Shown here: positions 39,379 through 48,558 of the stretch, in pieces | Numbering within the stretch: the stretch's first letter is position 1 | Layout of the letters: each line of letters opens with the position of its first letter | Origin: Nitrosococcus wardiae | GTDB taxonomy: Bacteria; Pseudomonadota; Gammaproteobacteria; Nitrosococcales; Nitrosococcaceae | Direction: 5' to 3' | DNA: 64,000 nucleotides | Assembly: GCF_004421105.1 (NCBI RefSeq) | Contig: NZ_CP038033.1 | Coordinates: forward strand, 2,623,659-2,687,658 | The notes under the pieces: model-generated | The model's input: the letters and a program-made list of their open reading frames with translations, nothing else | What the model was told of the DNA's origin: nothing | The model's database searches: none | Program-made: the position numbers and the translations under genes

Positions 39379-40380
39379 CGTCAGTTCGACATAAGCGGGG
39401 GGCTGTTTTCATAGTCCTGGGTAGGAGATAGGATGTGCCTGTTCAGAGGGTTATTCAAAGAAGCAGGTGAGGGTCATGATAGATTTAGAGCGGGTTTTTT
39501 GTGAGGTCGATGATTTCTGCCAAGCGTTTGAACCCCAGTGGCATCAGCAGCTTCTACACTCAGGCGAGAGAAAGCGGCGAAAAACCTCAAGCCTGTCACT
39601 GAGTGAGGTGATGACGATTATCATTGCTTTCCATCGCTCGAACTATCGCACCTTTAAGCACTATTACACCGGCTATGTGGCGAAATACTGGCGGGGAGCC
39701 TTTCCTATGCTGGTCAGTTATCCCCGCTTTGTGGAACTGATGAGCTCGGCGTTGATTCCCTTGTGCAGTTATCTGCACACCCGTAAAGGCCAGGTCAGCG
39801 GTATTGGTTTTATTGATTCTACGCCCATTATCGTCTGCCATCGCCAACGGGCTCCTACCCATCAACTCTTTAGAAAAAAGTCCCACTGGGGCAAGAATTC
39901 CATGGGATGGTTTTATGGATTTAAGCTGCATTTGATCATCAACGATGAAGGGGAACTGCTCGCCTTCAAGCTGACCCCGGCCAATGTCGATGACCGCCAA
40001 CCCGTTCCCGAGATGACCCGAGGGATGTTTGGAAAGCTCTTCGGGGATAAGGGGTATATTTCTCAGCCCCTCTTCGACCTCTTGTTTGAGCGGGACTTAC
40101 AACTTATCACCAAGCTCAAGAAAAACATGAAAAACAAACTTCTTCCCTTGTTTGATAAGATCCTCACCCGAAAACGGGCCCTCATTGAAACGGTCAACGA
40201 TCAGCTCAAAAATATCTCCCAAATTGAGCACACCCGCCATCGCAGCATCGCTAATTTTATGGTCAATCTAGTGGCCGCCCTGATTGCCTACACCTATCAG
40301 GACAAAAAACCCTCTCTTCACCTTCGCTTTCACCCCGATCAATCCTTACCCATCGGGATCTAGCTTATGTCGAACTGACG
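39379..40380. mobile_element. IS982-family-like insertion sequence, complete
   Basis: A 1002-base element bounded by perfect 18-base inverted repeats (left begins CGTCAGTTCGACATAAGC, right end is its complement) and flanked by a 9-base direct repeat TCGTTAAGA at 39370-39378 and 40381-40389. It holds one intact transposase. Size, single ORF and duplication length fit IS982. Exact ends are ambiguous by one or two bases because flank and terminus share sequence. Perfect ends suggest recent insertion. Confidence 0.9.
39476..40363 (+). CDS. IS982-family transposase
   Basis: Intact DDE transposase of about 295 residues. Typical blocks: KTSSLSLSEVMTIIIAFH, YVAKYWRGAFPMLVSYPRF, GIGFIDSTPIIVCHRQR (first Asp), WFYGFKLHLIINDEGELLAF, KLFGDKGYISQPLF (second Asp) and RALIETVNDQLKN (Glu). 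It lies inside the perfect inverted repeats. ATG 39476 is preferred over an upstream in-frame GTG-type start since the family begins near MIDLERVFCEVDDFC. Confidence 0.9.
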   Translation: MIDLERVFCEVDDFCQAFEPQWHQQLLHSGERKRRKTSSLSLSEVMTIIIAFHRSNYRTFKHYYTGYVAKYWRGAFPMLVSYPRFVELMSSALIPLCSYLHTRKGQVSGIGFIDSTPIIVCHRQRAPTHQLFRKKSHWGKNSMGWFYGFKLHLIINDEGELLAFKLTPANVDDRQPVPEMTRGMFGKLFGDKGYISQPLFDLLFERDLQLITKLKKNMKNKLLPLFDKILTRKRALIETVNDQLKNISQIEHTRHRSIANFMVNLVAALIAYTYQDKKPSLHLRFHPDQSLPIGI

Positions 40381-40526
40381 TCGTTAAGATTTTTGCCTAT
40401 TAACCTGCACCCAGTATATCAGGTGAAGGTGATGTGCAATTGTCGGCCAGAATCAGGTGCGTTAACGGGGCTCCTGTGGGTTGGGCCTTATACTACCGTA
40501 ATCTTGGACTAGAATAGAGCATTTTG

Positions 40527-41210
40527 CTAACGTTGATGGAATAGCTTCACATCGGAGCGTTTGAATAAAGGCAGCAGAACCATACCGGCCACAAACCCGC
40601 CAGCATGGGCGGCAAAAGCTATCCCGGCTTGATCACTGGGAGTCACTACGGATTGCAGTAGCTGGAATAGGAACCAGATGCCTAGCATCAGCCAGGCGGG
40701 TACCCAAACGAAGAAGAGGATGAAATAGGGTACCAACATTTTAATCTGAGCAAAGGGATGCAAGAGCAAATAAGCACCGAGGATGCCTGAGATGGCGCCG
40801 CTGGCTCCTACCATGGGGATAGTGGAAGAAGGGGCTATTAAGATCTGGGCTAGCGCCGCGGCTACGCCGCAGAGCAAGTAAAAGACGATAAAGCGGCCGT
40901 GCCCCATGGAGTCTTCTACGTTGTTACCAAATACATGAAGGTAGAGCATATTACCTAGCAGGTGCATGAAGCTGCCGTGTAAAAACATGGAAGTAAACAG
41001 GCTGAGTACAGGAGGAATCAGCAATTGAGGGTGGCCTAGAGGGGCATCAACCAAAGCCCGAGGGATGACCCCAAATAGGAAAACTGAGGCCTGAAAGCCC
41101 TCTTGGGGTAGGCTTAACTGCCAGAAGAAAACCAGCACGCAGGTCGTAATAAGAATCCAGTTAATCAGGGGGGCACGCTGGACGGGATAGTTATCACTGA
41201 CTGGAATCAT
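40527..41210 (-). CDS. Rhomboid-family intramembrane serine protease
   Basis: About 227 residues and six spans. The catalytic serine is in VGASGAISGILGAYL and the histidine in FAAHAGGFVAGM; HGSFMHLLGNMLYLHVFGNN is the conserved N-terminal membrane loop. Rhomboids cleave membrane-embedded substrates; the substrate is unknown. ATG 41210 (AAGGA 7 bases upstream) is preferred to 41234. Divergent from the alpha/beta hydrolase gene. Confidence 0.92.
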   Translation of the reverse strand: MIPVSDNYPVQRAPLINWILITTCVLVFFWQLSLPQEGFQASVFLFGVIPRALVDAPLGHPQLLIPPVLSLFTSMFLHGSFMHLLGNMLYLHVFGNNVEDSMGHGRFIVFYLLCGVAAALAQILIAPSSTIPMVGASGAISGILGAYLLLHPFAQIKMLVPYFILFFVWVPAWLMLGIWFLFQLLQSVVTPSDQAGIAFAAHAGGFVAGMVLLPLFKRSDVKLFHQR

Positions 41211-41291
41211 GTTTGTTTCCTTTTCTCGAACCATTACTTAGACTCTATTCTACCGGCTTAACAGTAATCCCTACAGGTTCTTAATAGATAT

Positions 41292-42074
41292 ATGAAGGAG
41301 ATAGAAATGCCTGCTGTGGAAGTCGAACGCGTGAATTTTTCCGGTCACCAGGGTGATGAATTGGCGGCTCGGTTGGATCGGCCCCATGAGACGCCTTTAG
41401 GCTATGCATTGTTTGCCCATTGTTTTACCTGCTCTAAGGACTTCTTTGCAGTGACCCGGATTAGCAACACTTTGGCGGAGCGGGGGATAGCCGTTTTAAG
41501 ATTTGACTTCACGGGCTTGGGCAGTAGCGGGGGGGATTTTGCCAATACTAACTTTTCTTCCAATATTGCGGATCTGGTGCAAGCGGCTTCTTTCATGGGA
41601 GAGCACTACCAAGCCCCTCAGTTACTTATTGGACATAGCTTAGGTGGAGCGGCGGTATTGGCTGCTGCAGGCGAAATTCCTAAAACCCTGGCCGTGGCCA
41701 CGATCAGCGCTCCTAGCGATCCAGCCCATGTTAGCCAACTATTTGCCAAATCGATATCTGAACTCGAAGACCAGAGTGAAATTGAAGTTCAACTAGCGGG
41801 GCGTTCTTTCCAAATTCAAAAACAGTTTTTGGACGATATTGGCGAGCATAATCTACTTCAGAAAGTAAAGTCGCTTCGGAAAGCGTTGATGATCTTCCAT
41901 GGGCCCAAAGATACGATAGTTGGCATTGAGCATGCCCGGCATATTTTCGAGGCTGCGAAACATCCCAAGAGCTTTGTGTCGTTGGATGACGCCGATCATT
42001 TACTGTCTCGAAGAAAAGATGCCATTTTTGTCGCTAATGTATTGGCGGCTTGGGCAGAGCGGTATTTGACTTAA
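41292..42074 (+). CDS. Alpha/beta hydrolase of the OsmC-linked group
   Basis: 260 residues. The nucleophile elbow GHSLGGAAV carries the serine; YALFAHCFTCSKDFFAVTRI and RFDFTGLGSSGGDFANTNFS form the oxyanion-hole region and the core, and HGPKDTIVGIEHARHIFEAA with DDADHLL supplies the acid and the final His. Relatives are often fused to a C-terminal OsmC peroxidase domain, absent here. Substrate is unknown. Its 3' end overlaps the convergent DUF3047 gene by 41 bases. Confidence 0.82.
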   Translation: MKEIEMPAVEVERVNFSGHQGDELAARLDRPHETPLGYALFAHCFTCSKDFFAVTRISNTLAERGIAVLRFDFTGLGSSGGDFANTNFSSNIADLVQAASFMGEHYQAPQLLIGHSLGGAAVLAAAGEIPKTLAVATISAPSDPAHVSQLFAKSISELEDQSEIEVQLAGRSFQIQKQFLDDIGEHNLLQKVKSLRKALMIFHGPKDTIVGIEHARHIFEAAKHPKSFVSLDDADHLLSRRKDAIFVANVLAAWAERYLT

Positions 42075-42795
42075 CCACGAGATTACGGAAACAGGCCCTA
42101 ACCGTTTCACCGGTATCATCACTGTCGGTCATTATGGCCACTGAATGGACCGGTGGGGGATCGGCTTTGAAGGCTTGCTGGTACCCCTGCAGAATATTGA
42201 CTTCCTGCCGAACCCATTCTCCGGCCCGGTTATTTCCCCTTTGAAGTGCTACCATTTGGGCATGTTCTGTGTAAGGGCTGGAAACAATTTTTCCGATCTC
42301 AAGTTGATTCGCCCAAATGAAATTTAATGTTTGTCCTGGGATATCCTGGCCATAGAAGGTTTCAAACACCGCTGCTTTGGTTCGTTCCCACCAACTTAGC
42401 CGGACATCCCGTTCAAAATTAATGTATATCCGGGCCGCGTAATCGTCTCCTTCCTTCTTCCGAGTATCCCCTTTTTCAAGCACGCGGTCGATTTTCCATT
42501 CCCAGCTTAACAGTGGGTATTCTTCCAGCGTGCCGGGGAACTCAATAGCCATCCCCGAAGCTGAGTCCTCAGCCAAAGCACAAACAGCCTGGATTTCTTC
42601 CTTGAAGATATACTGGGTTTCTGCTGTTCGGGGGAAAGTTATTTTTTTCCATTGTTTCCATGCGGCAGCATCCTGAAATCCAAGCTGGACATCTTCAGCC
42701 TGTACAGGAGTGATTCCTGCTGTTAGTCCCCATAAAGCGGCAAAAGCCGTCCTTAACAAACGCTCTTTATTCCTAAACAATAATTCAGCGAACAT
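42034..42795 (-). CDS. DUF3047 exported protein
   Basis: 253 residues. An N-terminal signal segment (about residues 14-33, ending near TPVQAED) precedes the DUF3047 body: YPLLSWEWKIDRVLEKGDTR, DDYAARIYINFERD, LNFIWANQLEIGKIVSSPY and NRAGEWVRQEVNILQGYQQAF. The family is uncharacterised and probably periplasmic with a carbohydrate-binding-like beta sandwich. It converges with the hydrolase gene, sharing 41 bases. Confidence 0.85.
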   Translation of the reverse strand: MFAELLFRNKERLLRTAFAALWGLTAGITPVQAEDVQLGFQDAAAWKQWKKITFPRTAETQYIFKEEIQAVCALAEDSASGMAIEFPGTLEEYPLLSWEWKIDRVLEKGDTRKKEGDDYAARIYINFERDVRLSWWERTKAAVFETFYGQDIPGQTLNFIWANQLEIGKIVSSPYTEHAQMVALQRGNNRAGEWVRQEVNILQGYQQAFKADPPPVHSVAIMTDSDDTGETVRACFRNLVVKSNTALPKPPIH

Positions 42796-43017
42796 GGTGG
42801 GTGACCTTTCTTGCCTTTCGTTTTTTGTTGTTTGGAAGAGTGGATTGTTACAACAGGTTTGGTCTTAGAGGGCAATTTTTTCGAAAAATAGTTATCCAAT
42901 CGGCTTCGTACATGTGTAACAATAGCCGTACTGCGGCGTCAATATCACCATACCCCTTATATTGAGGCGCTATACGATGGTTTAGAATGTCTCACTCAAC
43001 ATAGCAGGAACAAGTGG

Positions 43018-45177
43018 ATGGGAATGTTTTCGATGAAGCGCCTAGGGCTTATCGTTCTAATTTTAATTCTAGTCAGCGCCTTCTTTTACTTTGAGGGACC
43101 TCAATATCTTGATCTTGATGTTTTAAAAGCGCAGCAAGAACGGCTTCAGCAAACTATTGCAGGAGCGCCGGTGGTTTCGGTGACGGTGTTCTTCATCGCT
43201 TATGTTTTGGTCACTGCCCTCTCTTTGCCGGGGGCAGCGGTGATGACCATTGCGGGAGGGGCCTTATTTGGCTTGCTAGCCGGTACTCTCATCGTTTCCT
43301 TTGCGTCCACATTGGGTGCGACATTGGCTTTTTGGTCTTCCCGCTTTCTGTTTCGAGAATCGCTCCGCCAACGGTATGACAAAACTGTCCAACGGGTAGA
43401 TGAGCGAATGGCCGTCGATGGTCCCTTTTATCTGGCTAGCCTGCGGCTAGTGCCGGTTTTTCCCTTTTTTGTGATCAACCTTGTCATGGGGCTGACCGGA
43501 ATTCGCACCTGGACTTTTTATTGGGTGAGTCAGTTGGCCATGCTCCCCGGCACGATCGTTTATGTGAATGCGGGTACTCAGTTGGCGGCGATCAAGCAGG
43601 TAGGCGATATTTTGTCGCCCCCGTTGCTGTTTTCCTTTTTACTGTTGGCGTTGTTTCCTCTTATTGCCAAGTTTCTACTGGCGCTTCTCAAACGCGCTCG
43701 CCTTTATAGGAAGTTCACTAAGCCTAAGCGCTTTGACTACAATTTGGTGGTGATCGGCGCCGGTTCGGCGGGTTTGGTATCGGCTTATATTGGCGCCGCA
43801 GTGAAAGCTAAAGTCGCTTTGATTGAGCGGGATAAGATGGGCGGCGATTGCCTCAATACCGGCTGCGTTCCTTCCAAAGCGCTGATTAAATCGTCGCGGA
43901 TGGCCGAGGCCATGCGCCAGGCGGACCATTACGGCTTGCCCGTGGTCAGTCCACAGATCCCTTTTGCGCCGGTGATGGAACGCATTCAAAAGGTGATCAA
44001 GCAAGTCGAGCCCCATGATTCGGTGGAGCGCTATACCCGCCTGGGGGTGGATTGCATCCAAGGGGAGGCGACTCTCATTTCCCCCTGGGAAGTGGAAGTA
44101 AAAGAGACCGAGGGTTCCACTCGCCGTGTCACCGCCAAGGCCACCATCATTGCCACAGGCGGTCGCCCCTTTGTGCCGCCCATCGAAGGTATCGACCAAG
44201 TTGAGCCGCTGACTTCCGATACCATTTGGCAACTGAGAAAACTTCCCCAACGGCTGCTGGTGCTGGGGGGCGGTCCTATCGGTTGTGAGTTAGCCCAGGC
44301 CTTTGCTCGGTTAGGCGCGCGGGTCACCCAAGTGGAAATGGGTGAGCGATTGCTATCCAAGGAGGATCCGGATACCAGTGCCGAGATTCTGAGACATTTT
44401 GGTGAGGAAGGCATTGAAGTGAAGTTGCAGTATAAGGCCGCTCGGTTTGCCATTGAGGAAGGTGAGAAAGTGGCCTACTGTGAGCACCCGCAGGGGGAGT
44501 TGCGGATTCCCTTCGATCAGGTCTTGGTGGCTGTAGGCCGCAGGGCCAATACCGAGAATCTAGGCTTAGAAAACCTGGGCCTCAAAACCAGCCAGGGGGG
44601 TACTTTGCCGGTGGAGGAAGACATGAGCGTTTGCTATCCAAATCTATTTGCCTGTGGTGACGTCGCCGGCCCTTATCAGTTTACCCATGTGGCGGCTCAC
44701 CAGGCCTGGTTTGCGGCGGTCAACGCCCTGTTCGGCAACTTCAAGCGCTTTAGGGTGGATTACTCAGTGATTCCCTGGGTCACCTTTACTTCCCCTGAAG
44801 TGGGTCGGGTCGGCCTCAATGAAACGGAGGCCAAAGAGCAAGGTGTGGAATACGAAGTGACCCACTATGATCTTGAGGATCTGGATAGGGCCATTGCTGA
44901 AAGCGAAGCCTACGGTTATATCAAAGTGCTGACGCCGCCGGGCAAAGATCGCATTCTGGGCGCGACGATTGTCGGTCCTCATGGGGCTGAGTTGTTGATG
45001 GAATTCATTCTTGCTATGAAGCACAAGATTGGCCTCAATAAGCTTCTGGGGACCATTCATCCCTATCCCACCTGGAATGAAGCGGTTAAGTTTACGGCGG
45101 GGGAGTGGAAGAAAGCCCATGCCCCTGAGAAATTATTGCGCTGGTTAGAGCGCTTTCATCACTGGCGCATTGGCTAG
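43018..45177 (+). CDS. TVP38/DedA membrane domain fused to a mercuric-reductase-like FAD disulfide oxidoreductase
   Basis: 719 residues. The first 225 form a TVP38/TMEM64 (SNARE-associated) domain with about six spans, including FASTLGATLAFWSSRFLFRE and LASLRLVPVFPFFVINLVM. Residues 238-719 are a class I pyridine nucleotide-disulfide oxidoreductase: GAGSAGLVSAYIGA (FAD), the redox-active pair in DCLNTGCVPSKALIKS near residue 278, GGGPIGCELAQAFARLG (NADPH), FACGDVAGPYQFTHVAAHQA, and the C-terminal dimer domain with HPYPTWNEAVK. The true substrate is unknown; placing the reductase on a membrane scaffold is notable. Confidence 0.9.
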   Translation: MGMFSMKRLGLIVLILILVSAFFYFEGPQYLDLDVLKAQQERLQQTIAGAPVVSVTVFFIAYVLVTALSLPGAAVMTIAGGALFGLLAGTLIVSFASTLGATLAFWSSRFLFRESLRQRYDKTVQRVDERMAVDGPFYLASLRLVPVFPFFVINLVMGLTGIRTWTFYWVSQLAMLPGTIVYVNAGTQLAAIKQVGDILSPPLLFSFLLLALFPLIAKFLLALLKRARLYRKFTKPKRFDYNLVVIGAGSAGLVSAYIGAAVKAKVALIERDKMGGDCLNTGCVPSKALIKSSRMAEAMRQADHYGLPVVSPQIPFAPVMERIQKVIKQVEPHDSVERYTRLGVDCIQGEATLISPWEVEVKETEGSTRRVTAKATIIATGGRPFVPPIEGIDQVEPLTSDTIWQLRKLPQRLLVLGGGPIGCELAQAFARLGARVTQVEMGERLLSKEDPDTSAEILRHFGEEGIEVKLQYKAARFAIEEGEKVAYCEHPQGELRIPFDQVLVAVGRRANTENLGLENLGLKTSQGGTLPVEEDMSVCYPNLFACGDVAGPYQFTHVAAHQAWFAAVNALFGNFKRFRVDYSVIPWVTFTSPEVGRVGLNETEAKEQGVEYEVTHYDLEDLDRAIAESEAYGYIKVLTPPGKDRILGATIVGPHGAELLMEFILAMKHKIGLNKLLGTIHPYPTWNEAVKFTAGEWKKAHAPEKLLRWLERFHHWRIG

Positions 45178-45251
45178 GGATGAATCGCCATGAGGTGTTC
45201 CAATTTTTATAGGGCCTCAAGGGTTTCGGTGGGGCTTATTTCACTCCTTTT

Positions 45252-45821
45252 TTAAAAGAGATCGGATAGATCCAAGTTGATCGTCGGCAGTAGTTTCAGC
45301 GAGAGGGCGCTTAAAGAGGGAGGAGATATGGCTTCTCGATAATCATGGCCACGGGGTGAGCGGAACAGGGTCAGTGCCTTGTTCACCAAATCCACCAGCC
45401 ACACCTCGGGAATGCCGTGCTCAGCGTATAGGGGAATCTTGATATGGCGGTCGTACTGGAGGGAAGTATCCGCTACCTCAATGATCAGCAAAACATCTTC
45501 AGGTCGTGGATGGGAAGATTTATAGAAATCATCTCGGGGTTGTAAAAGCATGATATCAGGTTCAGGTTCTGAATATTTATCGAGGATTATCGGGTCCTGA
45601 GTGGAGACGATAGCAGTTTGGCCGATTGCTAAATGAAGCAATCGACTTAACTGTTTTACCGTCCCAGCATGTTGGCTGCCGATCGGTGCCATATCGAGCA
45701 GTTCCCCTTCAATCAACTCTATCCTGGAATCCTCATGCAGGATACCGGCTTCACCCATGCGGTGGTAATCGCTGATGGTCAGCCGATGTCTTTGAAGCAG
45801 ATCTTGAGCGGTGCCTGACAT
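45252..45821 (-). CDS. Uma2-family (PF05685) restriction-endonuclease-fold protein
   Basis: 189 residues. Core motifs of the family are visible: RIELIEGELLDMAPIGSQHA (first acidic residue), EPEPDIMLLQPRDDFYK, and VLLIIEVADTSLQYDRHIKI followed by YAEHGIPEVWLVDLVN (the catalytic D-ExK set). Uma2 proteins have a PD-(D/E)xK nuclease fold and occur in many copies in cyanobacteria, with unclear function. It converges with the TVP38 fusion gene. Confidence 0.88.
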   Translation of the reverse strand: MSGTAQDLLQRHRLTISDYHRMGEAGILHEDSRIELIEGELLDMAPIGSQHAGTVKQLSRLLHLAIGQTAIVSTQDPIILDKYSEPEPDIMLLQPRDDFYKSSHPRPEDVLLIIEVADTSLQYDRHIKIPLYAEHGIPEVWLVDLVNKALTLFRSPRGHDYREAISPPSLSALSLKLLPTINLDLSDLF

Positions 45822-46114
45822 AATAAATCACCTACTATTTTGTCCCGGCCTATAGGGATGCTCTCATCTTCTGCGATTCTATAACGGAAGCCAAATATCA
45901 GCCAACAGATTAAATAAAAACTCGAAACCGAGCAGCTCCTGCCTCAGTCCCATGGGAAGTGTTGCCAGGATAAGGATCCTATATTTTTTAAGTAAATCGA
46001 TAATATTCTGTAGCCCTAAAAGCCTATATTTATTGAGTAAATTTTCGGGATTCCAGGCGAAGAGAATACCTGCATCTGCGTTATGGAGGCGCTCCTGTAA
46101 AAGTTGGATTAGGC

Positions 46115-47524
46115 CTAGGCGCCAGGGCATTCAATCCCAGTTTCCGAGCAAAGCTTACGGGCTAGAGAGCGGAGGAGTTCCGCATAGGTAGGATGATACC
46201 AGGTCATGTGCACAATATCTTGTAGGGTCCCTCGGTAATAGAGAATGGGGGCGAGAAGTTGGATCAGCTCCGGTGCGGAAGAAGGACCCAAAATTTGGGA
46301 TCCCAGGACACGGCCCTTTGCCCGATCAGCTACCAATTTCCAAAGGCCCCAAGGAAGATCCTCAAGAATACCCACGCCGAGGGAGGATAAATCCTGGGTC
46401 GCTGAAATGACATCGTACCCTTGTGTTTTGGCCTCTTTCTCCGTCAAGCCGATCAGGGCCGAAGGGTATTCGTCGAAGGTAACCGCTAAGGTATTCTTCT
46501 GATAATCCATGGCCATTGCGGGTTCGCTGCGGGCCGCATTGATACCGGCCACCCGGCCCATCTCTGCTGCATAATGCAGTATCTGGTGGTGATGGACCAC
46601 ATCACCTGCGACATAGATTTGGGGATTGCTGGTTTGGAGGTGCTCATCATGCCATATGGTTGAGTTTTCTACCCGCACATGGGCGTTTTCCAGGGCCAGG
46701 GTCTCAATATTCGGTTTTCGGCCAGTAGCAATTAATAGCCTATCAGCATAGCGTTCAAGCAGCGTGTCCTTATGGGCAATGCGGCATAACACCCCGTTCG
46801 CTGTATCTGTCACCGACTGGAGTTCTCCAGGTACCAGGCCATCCATGTGAGGTGTGGCCTGCAGAGCGCGAAGCCGCGCTTGGCCAAACTCCGGATCAAA
46901 GGGCTCTAAGAGGCCGTTGATATCAATCACAAGCACTTCCGTTCCCACCCGTGCAAAAAAAGTGGCCAGTTCTAAGCCAATAGGTCCGCCGCCAAGTACT
47001 AGTAGACGTTTGGGCGCCTCGCCCAGGAGAGTCTCTGTGCCTACAATATCGTCGCTGACGAGCACGCGCCCGGAAGGCAAGCGCTCAAGCCCCTCTATGG
47101 GAGGAACCCAGGCGTGCGCCCCGGTGGCGACCACATAGTTTCTAGCGCACAGATGCCGCACTTTTCCCTTGTGGGTGACCTCCACTCCTTCAGGACCTGG
47201 CAAAAACCGCGCGCTTCCTTTAATGAGGGTATAGGGCGCCTGTTGCATCTTTCCTTTGAGGGCGCGAGCAAGGCGAGTAAGATGTACGTCTTTGCGGTAT
47301 ATCGCTTCTGAGAATAGATGCCCCTGAGCAGATGAAGCCAGCACGCTCTTCGAAGGCATACACCCTTCTTGCACACAGGTATTGAACATATCAGGGGTAT
47401 AAATCATCCCCACCCGGGAGGCCCCTGCTTCGCAAGCCGCCTGGGCCGCGTTGGTTCCGGCTGTACCCCCACCGAGCACAAGCACATCAAAGCGATCTTT
47501 GGTTGAGACAGAGACGGGTGGCAT
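46115..47524 (-). CDS. Dihydrolipoamide-dehydrogenase/mercuric-reductase-like FAD oxidoreductase
   Basis: 469 residues. FAD loop GGGTAGTNAAQAACEAGA, redox cysteines in CVQEGCMPSKSVLASS near residue 55, NAD(P) loop LGGGPIGLELATFFARVG, and AGDVVHHHQILHYAAEMGRV are all typical. The CVQEGC spacing matches a disulfide reductase. The C-terminal HPTYAEL is the His-Glu region of the active site. It resembles but is not identical to the soluble half of the fusion at 43018. Substrate cannot be assigned. GGAGGAA precedes the start. Confidence 0.85.
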   Translation of the reverse strand: MPPVSVSTKDRFDVLVLGGGTAGTNAAQAACEAGASRVGMIYTPDMFNTCVQEGCMPSKSVLASSAQGHLFSEAIYRKDVHLTRLARALKGKMQQAPYTLIKGSARFLPGPEGVEVTHKGKVRHLCARNYVVATGAHAWVPPIEGLERLPSGRVLVSDDIVGTETLLGEAPKRLLVLGGGPIGLELATFFARVGTEVLVIDINGLLEPFDPEFGQARLRALQATPHMDGLVPGELQSVTDTANGVLCRIAHKDTLLERYADRLLIATGRKPNIETLALENAHVRVENSTIWHDEHLQTSNPQIYVAGDVVHHHQILHYAAEMGRVAGINAARSEPAMAMDYQKNTLAVTFDEYPSALIGLTEKEAKTQGYDVISATQDLSSLGVGILEDLPWGLWKLVADRAKGRVLGSQILGPSSAPELIQLLAPILYYRGTLQDIVHMTWYHPTYAELLRSLARKLCSETGIECPGA

Positions 47525-47748
47525 GGGGTATTTCCTCCTTTTTTTGCTGCTTGGCTTAGCAGCCTGTGCTGCACTTTATCTATTACAGGATCTGGATAGG
47601 AAATTTGGAGTCCATAAAAAATAATTTCTGCTGGGACTCAATTTTCAAATTAAACTGTAACAACCCCTTCCTGATATGAGTCTAGAATAATAGACAATTT
47701 GGAAGATATCTAATAAAAATGTGAACTAATCTAGAGTTACGTAGTTTG

Positions 47749-48033
47749 TCATTTCCGCCTATGGGGGAATGACGACTCCGGCCTTTCGCGTATGATCTTC
47801 TGGGCGTGAAAAATAGGTCTTAAGGTTGTCGATCTGCTTATTGATAGCTTCCTCATAAATTCCGGGTTTAGACATTTTTTAAAGGCTATGGTCACCGCAC
47901 GGAGCTGCCGTAGATAACGGCGGCAATGATGGCAGAGAAGAAGATGCAAGCGTATACCGAGGCGTTGCCGATAGGGCGGTGTGTTTTCCAGATAGTCGCT
48001 TGCTTTTTCGGTCACTTCCCGGCAGCTTAGCAT
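47749..48033 (-). CDS. Putative anti-sigma factor (zinc-finger), possibly frameshifted
   Basis: 94 residues from ATG 48033 (AAAAGGG upstream). MLSCREVTEKASDYLENTPP and LGIRLHLLLCHHCRRYLRQL form the HC2 zinc-finger anti-sigma signature (Cys and His-x3-Cys-x2-Cys). From about residue 62 the frame becomes arginine-rich. A second frame from ATG 47874 to 47761 reads MSKPGIYEEAINKQIDNLKT and looks more like a natural tail; one extra A in the run at 47875-47880 would join them, giving a gene ending at 47759. No sigma gene is adjacent in the window. Confidence 0.7.
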   Translation of the reverse strand: MLSCREVTEKASDYLENTPPYRQRLGIRLHLLLCHHCRRYLRQLRAVTIAFKKCLNPEFMRKLSISRSTTLRPIFHAQKIIRERPESSFPHRRK

Positions 48034-48207
48034 CTTTTTCCCTTTTCGGAATTTTCGACGACTTACAGTGAAAAGAACCACAACTCATCGAGCTCCAGCC
48101 CTTTTTAAACACTATCCATTTTAGCCTTCGCAGGTATTTTACCTGCCAAAGGAATAGTTAATACTAGTTTCACCTAGGAATTGAGAATGAGAAGGGGAGA
48201 AATACGC

Positions 48208-48558
48208 TTATTCCTGGGGTGATGTAAACTCTTGGATAGATTCTTCTATGAGGTGAGTCTCAAAGGCACTGAACTCAGAGCGGTCGATTTTCTGGTCACT
48301 ATTCTTATCCACTTGGTCAAATTTATCATTCAGTGTCTGCCAACTTTTGGCTTCGGCTTTGCCAAGATAGCTATCTTGGTCTTTATCTAGTTCTGAAAAG
48401 GTGGGTTGCCGCGAAATCCAGTGCTCTTGTTCCGTATTTTGTTGTGGTAGGTTCTGTTCTGCATGGGGAGGCATTCCTGGGAGAAGCCATAAGCTAATAG
48501 CAGATATAAAAAAAATTTTTTTATTTATTAATCTAATAGGAGAAGTGAATTTATTCAT
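48208..48558 (-). CDS. EF-hand domain exported protein
   Basis: About 116 residues from ATG 48558. A signal-type segment (about residues 10-33, with FFISAISLWLLPGMPPHAEQ) is followed by a polar linker and two EF-hand loops, ELDKDQDSYLGKAEA and DQVDKNSDQKIDRSEFSAFE. The Asp-x-Asp/Asn-x-Asp pattern is close to canonical, so calcium binding in the periplasm is likely. AAGGA is upstream. Nothing nearby names its partner. Confidence 0.75.
   Translation of the reverse strand: MNKFTSPIRLINKKIFFISAISLWLLPGMPPHAEQNLPQQNTEQEHWISRQPTFSELDKDQDSYLGKAEAKSWQTLNDKFDQVDKNSDQKIDRSEFSAFETHLIEESIQEFTSPQE

Noticed and set aside
45879-46130. 83-codon minus-strand ORF between Uma2 and the FAD oxidoreductase
   Set aside because: It overlaps the end of the oxidoreductase gene and has no recognisable motif or ribosome site; probably chance.
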